DNA of 12,933 nucleotides from Selenomonadaceae bacterium (GTDB lineage Bacteria; Bacillota; Negativicutes; Selenomonadales; Selenomonadaceae): the NCBI GenBank assembly GCA_016280345.1, contig JAEEGN010000013.1:1-12933 (forward strand), in the 5' to 3' direction. Below are positions 5,992 to 12,795 of this stretch, in pieces. Made by a program: the position numbers and the translations under genes. The notes beneath the pieces are model-generated. The model did not search any database. It saw only the letters and a program-made list of their open reading frames with translations, and had not been told where the DNA came from. Positions within the stretch are counted from its first letter, which is position 1. Each line of letters begins with the position of its first letter.

Positions 5992-7668
5992 CTACTCCTT
6001 TGATACTTTCGCCCAGGTGTCCCGCAGGCCCACGATCTCGTTGAACACCAGCCGCTCCGGCGTCGTGTCCTTATCGACGCAGAAATAGCCCTTGCGCAGG
6101 AACTGGTAGCGGGTGCCCGCCGCCGTCCAGCGCAGGCTCGGCTCCACCATCGCCCGCCCGATGACCCGCAGGGAGTTTGGGTTCAGCGACGCCAGGAAAT
6201 CCCCGCCCGCGTTGCCGCTTTCGTCCGTTTTCAGCAAATAGTCGTAGAGCCGCACCTCGGCGGGCAGGGCGGTGCGCGCCTCCACCCAGTGCAGCGTCCC
6301 CTTGACCTTGCGGTTCGCCGTGGCCCCGCCGGACTTCGACTCGGGGTCATAGGTGCAGCGAAGCTCGGTGATGTTCCCGGCCGCGTCCTTCACCACCTCG
6401 TCGCAGCGGATGATGTAGGCGTGCTTCAGGCGCACCTCGCCGCCGGGCTTCAGGCGGAAGAACTTCTTCGGCGGCACCTCGGCGAAGTCCTCGCGCTCGA
6501 TGAAGAGCTCGCGGGAGAAGGGCACGTAGCGTCGGCCGCCCCGGCTCGGATGGTTCTCGGCCTCCAGGTACTCGGTCTGGCCTTCGGGATAGTTCGTCAG
6601 CACCACCTTCACCGGGTCCAGCACCGCCATGACGCGGTCGGCGTTCTCGTTCAGGTTCTCCCGCACGCAGTGCTCCAGCATGGCCACGTCCACCAGGCTG
6701 TTGCTCTTGGCGACGCCGATGCGCTCGCAGAAATCGCGGATGGCCGCCGCCGGATAGCCCCGCCGCCGCAGTCCCGAGATCGTCGGCATCCGGGGATCGT
6801 CCCAGCCGGACACATGGCCGCCTTCAACGAGCTGGCGCAGCAGCCGCTTGCTCATTACGGTATTCGTGAGGTTCAGCCGCGCGAACTCGATCTGCCGGGG
6901 CCGGGTATTGACATCAAAGCCCAGGGACTCCAGCAGCCAGTCGTAAAGCGGCCGGTGTTCCTCGAACTCCAGCGTGCAGATGGAGTGGGTGATGCCCTCG
7001 ATGGCGTCAGAGAGCGGATGGGCGAAGTCGTACATGGGGTAGATGCACCACTCGCTGCCGGTGCGGTGATGCTCGGCGTGGGCGATGCGGTAGAGGACGG
7101 GGTCGCGCATGGTGATGTTGGGCGAGGCCATGTCGATCTTCGCCCGCAGCACGTGGGAGCCGTCCGGGAATTCGCCGGCCTTCATGCGGGCGAACAGGTC
7201 GAGATTTTCCTCGACGCTGCGGTTGCGGTAGGGACTCTCCGTCCCCGGCTCCGTCAGCGTGCCGCGGGTGGCGCGGATCTCATCGGCGGAGAGGTCGCAG
7301 ATGAAGGCTTTGCCCCGGCGGATCAGCTCCACCGCGAACTCGTAGAGCCGCGGGAAGTAGTCCGAGGCGTAGAAGCGACGGTCGTCCCAGGAAAAGCCCA
7401 GCCAGCGCACGTCCTCCTGGATGGAGTCCACGTACTCGGTGTCCTCCTTCGTCGGGTTCGTATCGTCGAAGCGCAGATTGCAAAGCCCCGCGAAGCGGCG
7501 CGCCAGCCCGAAATTCAGGCAGATGGACTTGGCGTGGCCGATGTGCAGATACCCGTTGGGCTCCGGCGGGAACCGGGTATGGATGCCCTCGGTGTAGCGG
7601 CCCTCTTTCTGATCCTCACGGATGGCGTTCTCGATGAAATTCGCTGCCAATGCTTCTTTCTCTGCCAT
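5992..7668 (-). CDS. glnS: Glutaminyl-tRNA synthetase
   Basis: Class I synthetase that charges tRNA-Gln directly with glutamine in the cytoplasm. The 558 residues match the usual bacterial length (about 550). The signature PPEPNGYLHIGHAKS places HIGH at residues 42-45. The KMSKS equivalent is VMSKR (271-275), typical of GlnRS rather than GluRS. Family blocks NLRFDDTNP (64-72), YPMYDFAHPLSDAIEGITHS (about 210-229) and LEFEEHRPLYDW are present, followed by the beta-barrel anticodon-binding domains (KKFFRLKPGGEVRLKHAY, KGTLHWV, YQFLRKGYFCVD). ATG at 7668 follows AAAGGAG. It lies 63 bases after the HD gene with no terminator or T-box between. Many Firmicutes lack GlnRS and use the GatCAB route, so its presence is a mild lineage clue. 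Confidence 0.97.
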   Translation of the reverse strand: MAEKEALAANFIENAIREDQKEGRYTEGIHTRFPPEPNGYLHIGHAKSICLNFGLARRFAGLCNLRFDDTNPTKEDTEYVDSIQEDVRWLGFSWDDRRFYASDYFPRLYEFAVELIRRGKAFICDLSADEIRATRGTLTEPGTESPYRNRSVEENLDLFARMKAGEFPDGSHVLRAKIDMASPNITMRDPVLYRIAHAEHHRTGSEWCIYPMYDFAHPLSDAIEGITHSICTLEFEEHRPLYDWLLESLGFDVNTRPRQIEFARLNLTNTVMSKRLLRQLVEGGHVSGWDDPRMPTISGLRRRGYPAAAIRDFCERIGVAKSNSLVDVAMLEHCVRENLNENADRVMAVLDPVKVVLTNYPEGQTEYLEAENHPSRGGRRYVPFSRELFIEREDFAEVPPKKFFRLKPGGEVRLKHAYIIRCDEVVKDAAGNITELRCTYDPESKSGGATANRKVKGTLHWVEARTALPAEVRLYDYLLKTDESGNAGGDFLASLNPNSLRVIGRAMVEPSLRWTAAGTRYQFLRKGYFCVDKDTTPERLVFNEIVGLRDTWAKVSKE

Positions 7669-7731
7669 GATGATAGCTCCTTTGATGATTGTCGTCCTGT
7701 GATGGATTATCGGTACGGCCCGCGACGGCGC

Positions 7732-8505
7732 TCAGCCGAAAGACGGGTCCTCTTCGGCGCATTTGGCCGCCACGTAATCCCGCAGCCGCCGGACGCCCTG
7801 CGCTACCCGCTCCCCCTCCGGCAGGCAGGCGGCAATCTTGTCCACGTAGCCCTTCGCCACGATCTGCCGCAGCGTCCAGCTGTAATTCACGTCATAGACC
7901 CACATCAGCCGCACCAGCTTGCGGTCGTCCAGGGTCCGTATCCGGGTGTAGTCCACCTGCTCGCCCTCGATGAACTTGTCGAGAAAGTCCGGGCTGATGC
8001 CGGTGCCGTCCGAGGGTTCGAGGAACGGTTCCAGCACCCGGTAGATGTCAAGCTTGTCGGCGTCGCGCAGGATCCTCGCGTAGAGCAGGGCGCGCGCGTC
8101 GGGGGCCGGGGCGATCTCCTTCTTGTTGTGGTTGGCGATGGCGAAGGTCACCAGCGCCCGCTCCGGCGCCGCCAGGTCCTTCAGCAGATGATTGTCGGCG
8201 ATGACCTTGAGCCCGAGCGTCGCGTGGTCCTCGGAAATGGCGTCGTTGAAGGTGCGATAGACCGTGAACTGGTGGAAGCGCCCCACGTCATGCAGCAGCC
8301 CCATGATCTCGGCCAGCGTCACCGCGTCCCCGGTGAGCCCCAGATGCGCCGCCAGCGCCCGGGCGTAGTCGCGGACGTAGCCCGTATGGACTTCCTTGAT
8401 GCGGATCGCCTGCTGGATGTCCTCCGCCTCGTTGTAAAACGAGCGCATATAGGGCCGCATCCACGCCTCCAGCGCCGCCAGAAGCGCCGTCATATCCCCG
8501 GCCAC
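7732..8505 (-). CDS. HD-domain phosphohydrolase family protein
   Basis: Predicted 257-residue soluble metal-dependent phosphohydrolase. Candidate metal ligands follow the HD pattern: His40 (KEVHTGYV), His72-Asp73 (GLLHDVGRF), His94 (SEDHATLG), His126 (IANHNKK) and Asp148/Asp150 (RILRDADKLDIYR). The extra histidines between the HD pair and the last Asp suggest a bimetallic HD site, as in some nucleotide and cyclic-nucleotide hydrolases. No regulatory domain (ACT, TGS, PAS) is attached, so the substrate is unknown. The GTG at 8505 is favoured because AGGAGGT lies six bases upstream; an ATG four codons in is the alternative. It is the first gene of the operon with glnS and leuS, driven by the promoter at 8542-8570. 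Confidence 0.9.
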   Translation of the reverse strand: MAGDMTALLAALEAWMRPYMRSFYNEAEDIQQAIRIKEVHTGYVRDYARALAAHLGLTGDAVTLAEIMGLLHDVGRFHQFTVYRTFNDAISEDHATLGLKVIADNHLLKDLAAPERALVTFAIANHNKKEIAPAPDARALLYARILRDADKLDIYRVLEPFLEPSDGTGISPDFLDKFIEGEQVDYTRIRTLDDRKLVRLMWVYDVNYSWTLRQIVAKGYVDKIAACLPEGERVAQGVRRLRDYVAAKCAEEDPSFG

Positions 8506-8541
8506 GCCGCCACCTCCTCCCGCGTTTCACTCTAACTAACT

Positions 8542-8570
8542 ATTGTATAAGCTTCCCGCTAAAAAAGCAA
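8542..8570 (-). promoter_or_regulatory. Promoter of the HD-glnS-orf-leuS operon
   Basis: On the minus strand TTGCTT (complement of 8565-8570) and TACAAT (complement of 8542-8547) are separated by 17 bases, about 37 bases before the GTG start at 8505. The -10 box is one base off consensus and the -35 box keeps TTG. It begins immediately after the terminator of the preceding gene, which supports a new transcription unit here. Confidence 0.6.
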
Positions 8571-8571
8571 C

Positions 8572-8600
8572 AAAAAAGCGGCGGAAAATCGCCCCGCCGC
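8572..8600 (-). terminator. Intrinsic terminator of the acetyltransferase gene
   Basis: On the minus strand GCGGCGG (8594-8600) pairs with CCGCCGC (8578-8584) around a nine-base loop and is followed by six T residues. It lies 15 bases beyond the acetyltransferase stop codon. Confidence 0.85.
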
Positions 8601-8614
8601 GAAAGTTTTGCCGG

Positions 8615-9688
8615 TTACGGACGGCTGGTTTCGGTGAATGGTTGGTGAACATGGGCTTTATTACCGAAAGCATAAGTATCGACACCGGAAACGAAAGGGA
8701 TGCCGGCTTCGTCACAGAGGTCGAGGAAATGTAGTGTGATGAGGTCACGGCCGGCAATGAAGCAGGCACAATGCGGCAGGATAGCTTCGATAACGCCCGG
8801 CTGCTCTTGGTGGAGAAGAATTCGGGGGGCGGCGGGATTAGTATGGTCTATACTTTCCTGAATCGTGTTTATCAGTGCCGGGGTGGCCGCGAAATCACCG
8901 ACGAGGAACAGTGTCACGGCGTCATTGGCAGAGAAGGTTTGCGTATATTCCCGCACAATTTTCTCCACGATGGAAATGGAGTGCTCCCGGTCAATGCGGT
9001 GCAGGAAATTCCTGTTCCCCGGATGGAAGGGGATGGATTCCTCCCCGATGGGTTCCGGTGGTGTTGTGTTCTCAGCAAGTTCTGTCCCGGCGAAGTGGGT
9101 AGCGAATTCCTCCAATGGGCGATCGAACCAGGGCCTGGTTTCCTCCAGTTTTTCGTCCGACCACTCCCACCAGCGGAGGCGCAGGAGCCGCTGCTTTGTC
9201 TCCGGATTCGTGCGGTCTTTGATTTTTCGGATTGGATTGCCGCCAACAATTGTATAGGGCGGGACATCCTTTGTGACGACAGCGTGAGAGGCAACGACGG
9301 CGCCATGTCCGATACGTACACCGCCCAATAGAGTGACGCTCCCGCCAATCCAGACATCACTGCCGATGATGATTTGGGCGCGTTCATTGTTGGCGCTTTG
9401 GAAACCGGAAAAAGCCGGCAGCGAGGTCTCATTAAACGGGAAAGTGCTGGCCAGGCGGTACTCGTGGTGAGCGGCGTTTATGACAAAATGCGCTTCGTGA
9501 CCGATGCTGGAAAAGTTCCCAATCAAGATGTGGTTTGTATCATGTTGGCGCCGTATGGCAAATTCACTTCTTGGAGCGATGTACGACCAACGGCCAAATG
9601 TCCCCAGTTCATAATTCATTGTTTTGTTGAAACCGTTAAGGTGGAATGGGGTCGGTTCCAGTCCGAGCAAAGGAGTGTGTTCATTCAC
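8615..9688 (-). CDS. CatB/Vat-like O-acetyltransferase with an extra C-terminal domain
   Basis: Predicted 357-residue protein. Residues about 30-185 are a left-handed beta-helix (hexapeptide) acetyltransferase of the CatB type: ILIGNFSSIG, the probable catalytic His in NAAHHEYR (74/75), IIIGSDVWIGGSVTLLGGVRIGHGAVVASHAVVTKDVPPY and IVGGNP, then the family's RLRWWEWSDEKLEE tail. Typical members are about 210 residues; this one continues for about 160. The extension has LFLVGDF and ILPHCACFIAGRDLITLHFLDLCDEAGIPFVSGVD, which loosely resembles the C-terminal half of a GT-B glycosyltransferase; this is inference. The GTG at 9688 is chosen because GAGGTG lies six bases upstream; TTG at 9715 and ATG at 9694 are alternatives. 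Likely role is acetylation of a surface sugar or small acceptor. The upstream gene ends 82 bases away, without a visible terminator. Confidence 0.85.
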   Translation of the reverse strand: MNEHTPLLGLEPTPFHLNGFNKTMNYELGTFGRWSYIAPRSEFAIRRQHDTNHILIGNFSSIGHEAHFVINAAHHEYRLASTFPFNETSLPAFSGFQSANNERAQIIIGSDVWIGGSVTLLGGVRIGHGAVVASHAVVTKDVPPYTIVGGNPIRKIKDRTNPETKQRLLRLRWWEWSDEKLEETRPWFDRPLEEFATHFAGTELAENTTPPEPIGEESIPFHPGNRNFLHRIDREHSISIVEKIVREYTQTFSANDAVTLFLVGDFAATPALINTIQESIDHTNPAAPRILLHQEQPGVIEAILPHCACFIAGRDLITLHFLDLCDEAGIPFVSGVDTYAFGNKAHVHQPFTETSRP

Positions 9689-9770
9689 GCTCATCACCTC
9701 ATTGCGTATGATCAATCATCTTGTCAATATTACGTTTGCGCTTGATTTCCCAGTGAAGGAGCTGCGTTTC

Positions 9771-11021
9771 TCATATCCCCGTGTATTTTATGCCCCGGCC
9801 TTTTCCCGCCACGGAGATGAAGCCTTCTGCTACCAGCTTCTTGAGGATGGCGACTGTTTTGCTTTTTCCGAAGCCCGTTGCCTCCGCGATTGCGGAACTG
9901 GGGGCGGTTCTGCCTTTGAGCAGCGAAAACACCCGTTCCTCGTCTTCGGTCAGTCCGTTCTGTTCCCGCAAAACCGGGAGCATAATCCGTATCGCGTTTT
10001 CGGTTGCGTCAAACACCGGCCTGGCTGCACTGCCCCGGTAGGCTTCGTGGATTCTTCGGATGCCGGTCCCGAATTGTTCGATGATTCCCAGCCGGAAAAA
10101 GACGCCGCCAAGAATGCGATTCCTTAAAATCGAAAGGCCGCCCCGGTGATATTCTTCTAAGCCCAGCCCTTTTGGTAAACCGCCGGGAGAGGTGATTTCG
10201 ATTCCCTCCGTGAACATGGCGATATTGATATGTGTATCCACGTCCCAGGCCCTGTGAACAATCGCGTTTGCCAGCGCTTCGCGAAATGCTTCCTCCGGAA
10301 TCAAAAAAACGGGCTCCCGCAGGCTTCCCTTGATTTGCTCGTACTGATAGTATTTCCTGAACATAGACAAGGCATGGTCGTATTGTTGCAAAACGGATTC
10401 TTTGGCGTAAGTTTCCCGGTCATGAATCACACTGATGCTGTTGCCGAAGCGGACGACGTCAACGCCGCAAAATCCGTTGGCGTCGGCGAGAAGTTCCCCG
10501 GCGTGGTTGAAGCCGCTTCCGTCCTTGTAAAGCTCCAGCGTTTTCAGCGTGTCGATCGTAACCTCTCGCAGATGCAGAGCCATTGTCAGCTTTTTCTCCA
10601 ACACGCGGAAGGTCAGGTTTTGATTCCCCGCAGGCAATTCCTCGAAAGACAGGTTTTGTCCTTCCAATATCAGCCGGCCAAGCGCCAGCCGGTCAACTTC
10701 GATTGTCGAGGAATCGCTTCTGCGATACGCTTTCGATTTGTATAGATATGGCTTGTACAATCCCTCGAACACCGTCAGCGTGATTACCGAGGTTTTGGGG
10801 TTGACGCGCAGCGTATATTCGGGAACGGGCGCAATGCTGTCGTTGATTCGATTCTCTATGTCCAGGCAAGTCGCTTCCGGATTCCCGATGCCTTTGGTCA
10901 GACCGTTATCGGAAATGCCAAAGATGATTTCCCCGGTTCCGTAATTCGCAAAGGCGCTGACGGTTTTCAGGAAACTGTTCGATACGGCTTCCTTGTATTC
11001 CAAGCGTTTCGATTCTCTCAT
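9771..11021 (-). CDS. AlbA/Schlafen-type ATP-binding protein with C-terminal winged helix
   Basis: Predicted 416-residue cytoplasmic protein. Residues 1-115 form an AlbA_2 (divergent Schlafen-type) domain: ESKRLEYKEAV, SAFANYGTGEIIFGI-DNG, YKSKAYRRSDSSTIEVD. Residues about 245-330 carry the HATPase_c_4 pattern FREALANAIVHRAWD, IEITSPGGLPKGL, RNRILGGVFFRLGIIEQFGTGI. Residues about 355-416 form a winged helix (ERVFSLLKG...SSAIAEATGFGKSKTVAILKKLVAEGFI). Such proteins are usually annotated as transcriptional regulators or ATP-binding proteins of unknown role. The ATG at 11021 is chosen for the GGGAGGG just upstream and because the AlbA_2 domain starts there; the open frame further upstream has no domain signal. 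It is transcribed divergently from the DUF3298 gene and may autoregulate through the CGCAAAA sites at 11068-11106. Confidence 0.9.
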   Translation of the reverse strand: MRESKRLEYKEAVSNSFLKTVSAFANYGTGEIIFGISDNGLTKGIGNPEATCLDIENRINDSIAPVPEYTLRVNPKTSVITLTVFEGLYKPYLYKSKAYRRSDSSTIEVDRLALGRLILEGQNLSFEELPAGNQNLTFRVLEKKLTMALHLREVTIDTLKTLELYKDGSGFNHAGELLADANGFCGVDVVRFGNSISVIHDRETYAKESVLQQYDHALSMFRKYYQYEQIKGSLREPVFLIPEEAFREALANAIVHRAWDVDTHINIAMFTEGIEITSPGGLPKGLGLEEYHRGGLSILRNRILGGVFFRLGIIEQFGTGIRRIHEAYRGSAARPVFDATENAIRIMLPVLREQNGLTEDEERVFSLLKGRTAPSSAIAEATGFGKSKTVAILKKLVAEGFISVAGKGRGIKYTGI

Positions 11022-11039
11022 AGGGTACCCTCCCAGCCG

Positions 11040-11106
11040 ATTATAATTCATTTTAACCAAAAACAAACGCAAAATCAACCGCAAAATTTTGCGACCGTTT
11101 TTGCGG
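11040..11106 (-). promoter_or_regulatory. Promoter/operator of the AlbA-type gene with CGCAAAA sites
   Basis: A perfect TATAAT (complement of 11040-11045) faces the AlbA-type gene; its -35 box is ambiguous in the T-rich stretch behind it. Just upstream are CGCAAAAT (11068-11075), the perfect 14-bp palindrome CGCAAAATTTTGCG (11080-11093) and an inverted TTTTGCGG (11099-11106). Four half-sites within 40 bp suggest an operator, possibly for the winged-helix protein itself. The -10 box is very close to the start codon, so the transcript leader would be very short. Confidence 0.45.
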
Positions 11107-11122
11107 CTGCTGCGCGGGCGAA

Positions 11123-11196
11123 ATTCTTCCCCCGACAAGGCGGCGACGGATGATCCTGGAAGAATGGTTTCATCCGCCGGACGCTCCGTCGGGGGA
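11123..11196. repeat. Imperfect inverted repeat with two alternative pairings
   Basis: TCCCCCGAC (11128-11136) pairs with GTCGGGGGA (11188-11196), and inside it CGGATGA (11147-11153) pairs with TCATCCG (11170-11176). A competing pairing joins ATTCTTCC (11123-11130) to GGAAGAAT (11158-11165). No T-run follows on either strand, so it is not a simple terminator. Confidence 0.5.
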
Positions 11197-11350
11197 GATC
11201 CCCTTTGCGTTTCCGGTGATTGGCCGAAGGAGGCCGTCATCGCCCTCCGGGAACGGTTTTTCGCGGGTTTGTCCGGGTCAGCGTGCCTTTTTAACGAGAT
11301 TCTAACCGAAATCAAAGCGGTTTACCATTTTCTTTTTCGATGTAATACGG

Positions 11351-11356
11351 TATACT
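11351..11356 (+). promoter_or_regulatory. Possible -10 box for the DUF3298 gene
   Basis: TATACT lies about 46 bases before the start codon, in the expected direction. No good -35 box sits 16-18 bases upstream (TTTTCT-like sequence only), so the call is tentative. Confidence 0.35.
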
Positions 11357-11401
11357 GCCTATAGAGATTTTGACCATGCTTTGATAAAGGGAGGAAAGAT
11401 G

Positions 11402-12733
11402 ATGAAGAGCAGCAGGAAGAAATGCCTGGCAATCATGGGAGCGCTGGCCTTTGCCGTTGGGACGCCGGCCCTGGTGCCGCGGGCGCCGCTGGGGATAGGG
11501 GCGCCGGTGGCGTTGGCGGCGGAGGAGCCGACGGAGGGGGCACCGCTGGCATCGGTGGCCATCGATCCGGTACTGCGGCAGCTCGGGATTTACCGGAGGA
11601 CCTATGAGAAGGATGTCTACAACGACGGTCAGGTGACATTGCGGCATCGGCGGACGGAACTTTGCCTGTCAGACGGCGACAACCGCTCCATGCTCTCGGG
11701 GACGCATTTCCCGAACCTGAAGGCGGCGCTGGACCGTTTCAACTGGCAGGAGAAGCAGAACAGCGGTGAGCGCTGGGGAGACCTCGGCGAGCAGGCCCTG
11801 AAGGAAATGAAAGAGCGGGATCCGGGGACATTCCACGCCTATACGGATTTCCAGGACGTCGTCCTGCGGCGCGCCGATACGCTGGCGGTGAGCTTCCTGA
11901 CGGAATATACCGGCTACACCGGCGGGGCCCACGGCAGCTTCGCGGTCCGGGGCGTCAATTTCGACTCGGTATCGGGGGAGGCGCTGGCCCTTTCGGACGT
12001 CATGAACATTTCGCTTGAAATGGTGGATGCTGTCACCGAAGCCCTCAAAGCCAAGTACCAGCCGGCGGCCTTCTTCGACAGCATGGAGGAGACGGTGGCG
12101 CGGGAAATCGTCGAGGAGACCGTCTGCTGGACCCTCGATCCCCGCGGTGTGACGTTCTGGTTCAACCAGTACGACATCGCCCCTTACGCGTCGGGGCTTC
12201 TGTCGGCGACGATCCTCTACGACGAGCGCCCGGGCTTCTTCCAGCCAAAGTACAACCGCGGCCCGGCGTCCTATGGCGAATACCTGGTGAGTGGTTATCC
12301 GGCGGAGGTCGTGCTGCGTGACGGCCCCGACGGGCATCATGACGAGCTGATGGTTACCGATTACGACGGGAAGCTCTGCATCAACCTGAATGGGCAGGTT
12401 TTTGTGGATGAGGTCAAGGTCGATGCGGCGGATTTCGTGCCGGTGTTCGTACACCGGGGCGATGGCCGGAATTTCCTCTATGTCGATTGCATGAACGCCA
12501 TGATCGGCGAGCGCGAGTTCCGCGTTTTCGACCTGAACAACGGTAAGCCTTTCCTGGCCCGGCAGTCGCAGGGAACGTTCCGCCGGCCGTTCTACGGCTC
12601 CGGCGAGGGCTATACCCGCGAGTGGCTGATGACGGATCCCTATGAGTTCCGCATCGAGCTGAGCGACCGTCGTGACGGGCCGAAGACCCACGTGGTGCAG
12701 ATGGACGAGACCGGTCAGTTTTCTTTCGGCTGA
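11402..12733 (+). CDS. Exported DUF3298 (RsiV/PdaC C-terminal-like) domain protein
   Basis: Predicted 443-residue secreted or envelope protein. The N-terminus has a basic segment (MKSSRKK), a hydrophobic core (CLAIMGALAFAVG) and an Ala-rich stretch ending VALA before AEEP, so signal cleavage is likely near residue 39. The Cys at residue 8 precedes the hydrophobic core, so it is not a lipobox. A DUF3298-like domain spans roughly 140-275: FLTEYTGYTGGAHGS (166-179), NFDSVSGEALALSDVM and LDPRGVTFWFNQYDIAPYASGLLSATILYDE. The remaining 165 residues contain Asp/Gly-rich beta segments without a family I recognise. GGGAGG sits seven bases before the ATG at 11402; the adjacent ATG at 11399 is equally in frame. 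The gene stands alone with its own terminator. Function unknown; related domains occur in anti-sigma and peptidoglycan-related proteins. Confidence 0.85.
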   Translation: MKSSRKKCLAIMGALAFAVGTPALVPRAPLGIGAPVALAAEEPTEGAPLASVAIDPVLRQLGIYRRTYEKDVYNDGQVTLRHRRTELCLSDGDNRSMLSGTHFPNLKAALDRFNWQEKQNSGERWGDLGEQALKEMKERDPGTFHAYTDFQDVVLRRADTLAVSFLTEYTGYTGGAHGSFAVRGVNFDSVSGEALALSDVMNISLEMVDAVTEALKAKYQPAAFFDSMEETVAREIVEETVCWTLDPRGVTFWFNQYDIAPYASGLLSATILYDERPGFFQPKYNRGPASYGEYLVSGYPAEVVLRDGPDGHHDELMVTDYDGKLCINLNGQVFVDEVKVDAADFVPVFVHRGDGRNFLYVDCMNAMIGEREFRVFDLNNGKPFLARQSQGTFRRPFYGSGEGYTREWLMTDPYEFRIELSDRRDGPKTHVVQMDETGQFSFG

Positions 12734-12760
12734 TACCCGGCGGAAGGCAAAAGAACGAGA

Positions 12761-12791
12761 AAAAGAGCGGCCCATAGCGGACCGCTCTTTT
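12761..12791 (+). terminator. Intrinsic terminator of the DUF3298 gene and likely intron target
   Basis: AAAAGAGCGG (12761-12770) pairs with CCGCTCTTTT (12782-12791) around an 11-base loop, 27 bases beyond the stop codon. The intron boundary at 12796 lies four bases past the stem, so the T-run of the terminator may have been interrupted by the insertion. Confidence 0.85.
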
Positions 12792-12795
12792 GGAT

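Larger units (their letters stand above)
11022..11401. other. Divergent intergenic region (380 bp), no gene supported
   Basis: This region separates the AlbA-type gene (minus) from the DUF3298 gene (plus). It holds a TATAAT facing left (11040-11045), the CGCAAAA cluster (11068-11106), a long imperfect inverted repeat (11123-11196) and a TATACT facing right (11351-11356). Open frames crossing it, including an upstream extension of the AlbA gene, have no ribosome site or recognisable domain. Confidence 0.6.

Noticed and set aside
6289..8535. Long plus-strand open frame (748 codons) opposite glnS and the HD gene
   Set aside because: It spans two well-supported minus-strand genes and their spacer and has only antisense-type composition.
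8506..8571. T-box riboswitch search upstream of the synthetase operon, glnS and leuS
   Set aside because: The spacers are 66, 63 and 39 bases, too short for a T-box leader, and no T-box core motif is visible.
9704..9725. TTGACA on the minus strand considered as a -35 box for the acetyltransferase
   Set aside because: The matching -10 position would fall on the ribosome site and start codon and has no TATAAT-like sequence.
11022..11315. 98-codon N-terminal extension of the AlbA-type gene
   Set aside because: It crosses the promoter and operator-like region, is Arg/Pro/Ser-rich, and the ATG at 11021 has a strong ribosome site and starts the domain.
11089..11364. 91-codon plus-strand frame in the divergent spacer
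   Set aside because: No ribosome site, no domain, and it covers the inverted repeat and candidate promoter.
11669..12775. Minus-strand open frame (368 codons) opposite the DUF3298 gene
   Set aside because: It is Arg/Val/His-rich antisense of a gene with a signal peptide, ribosome site and domain motifs, and it reads back through that gene's terminator region.
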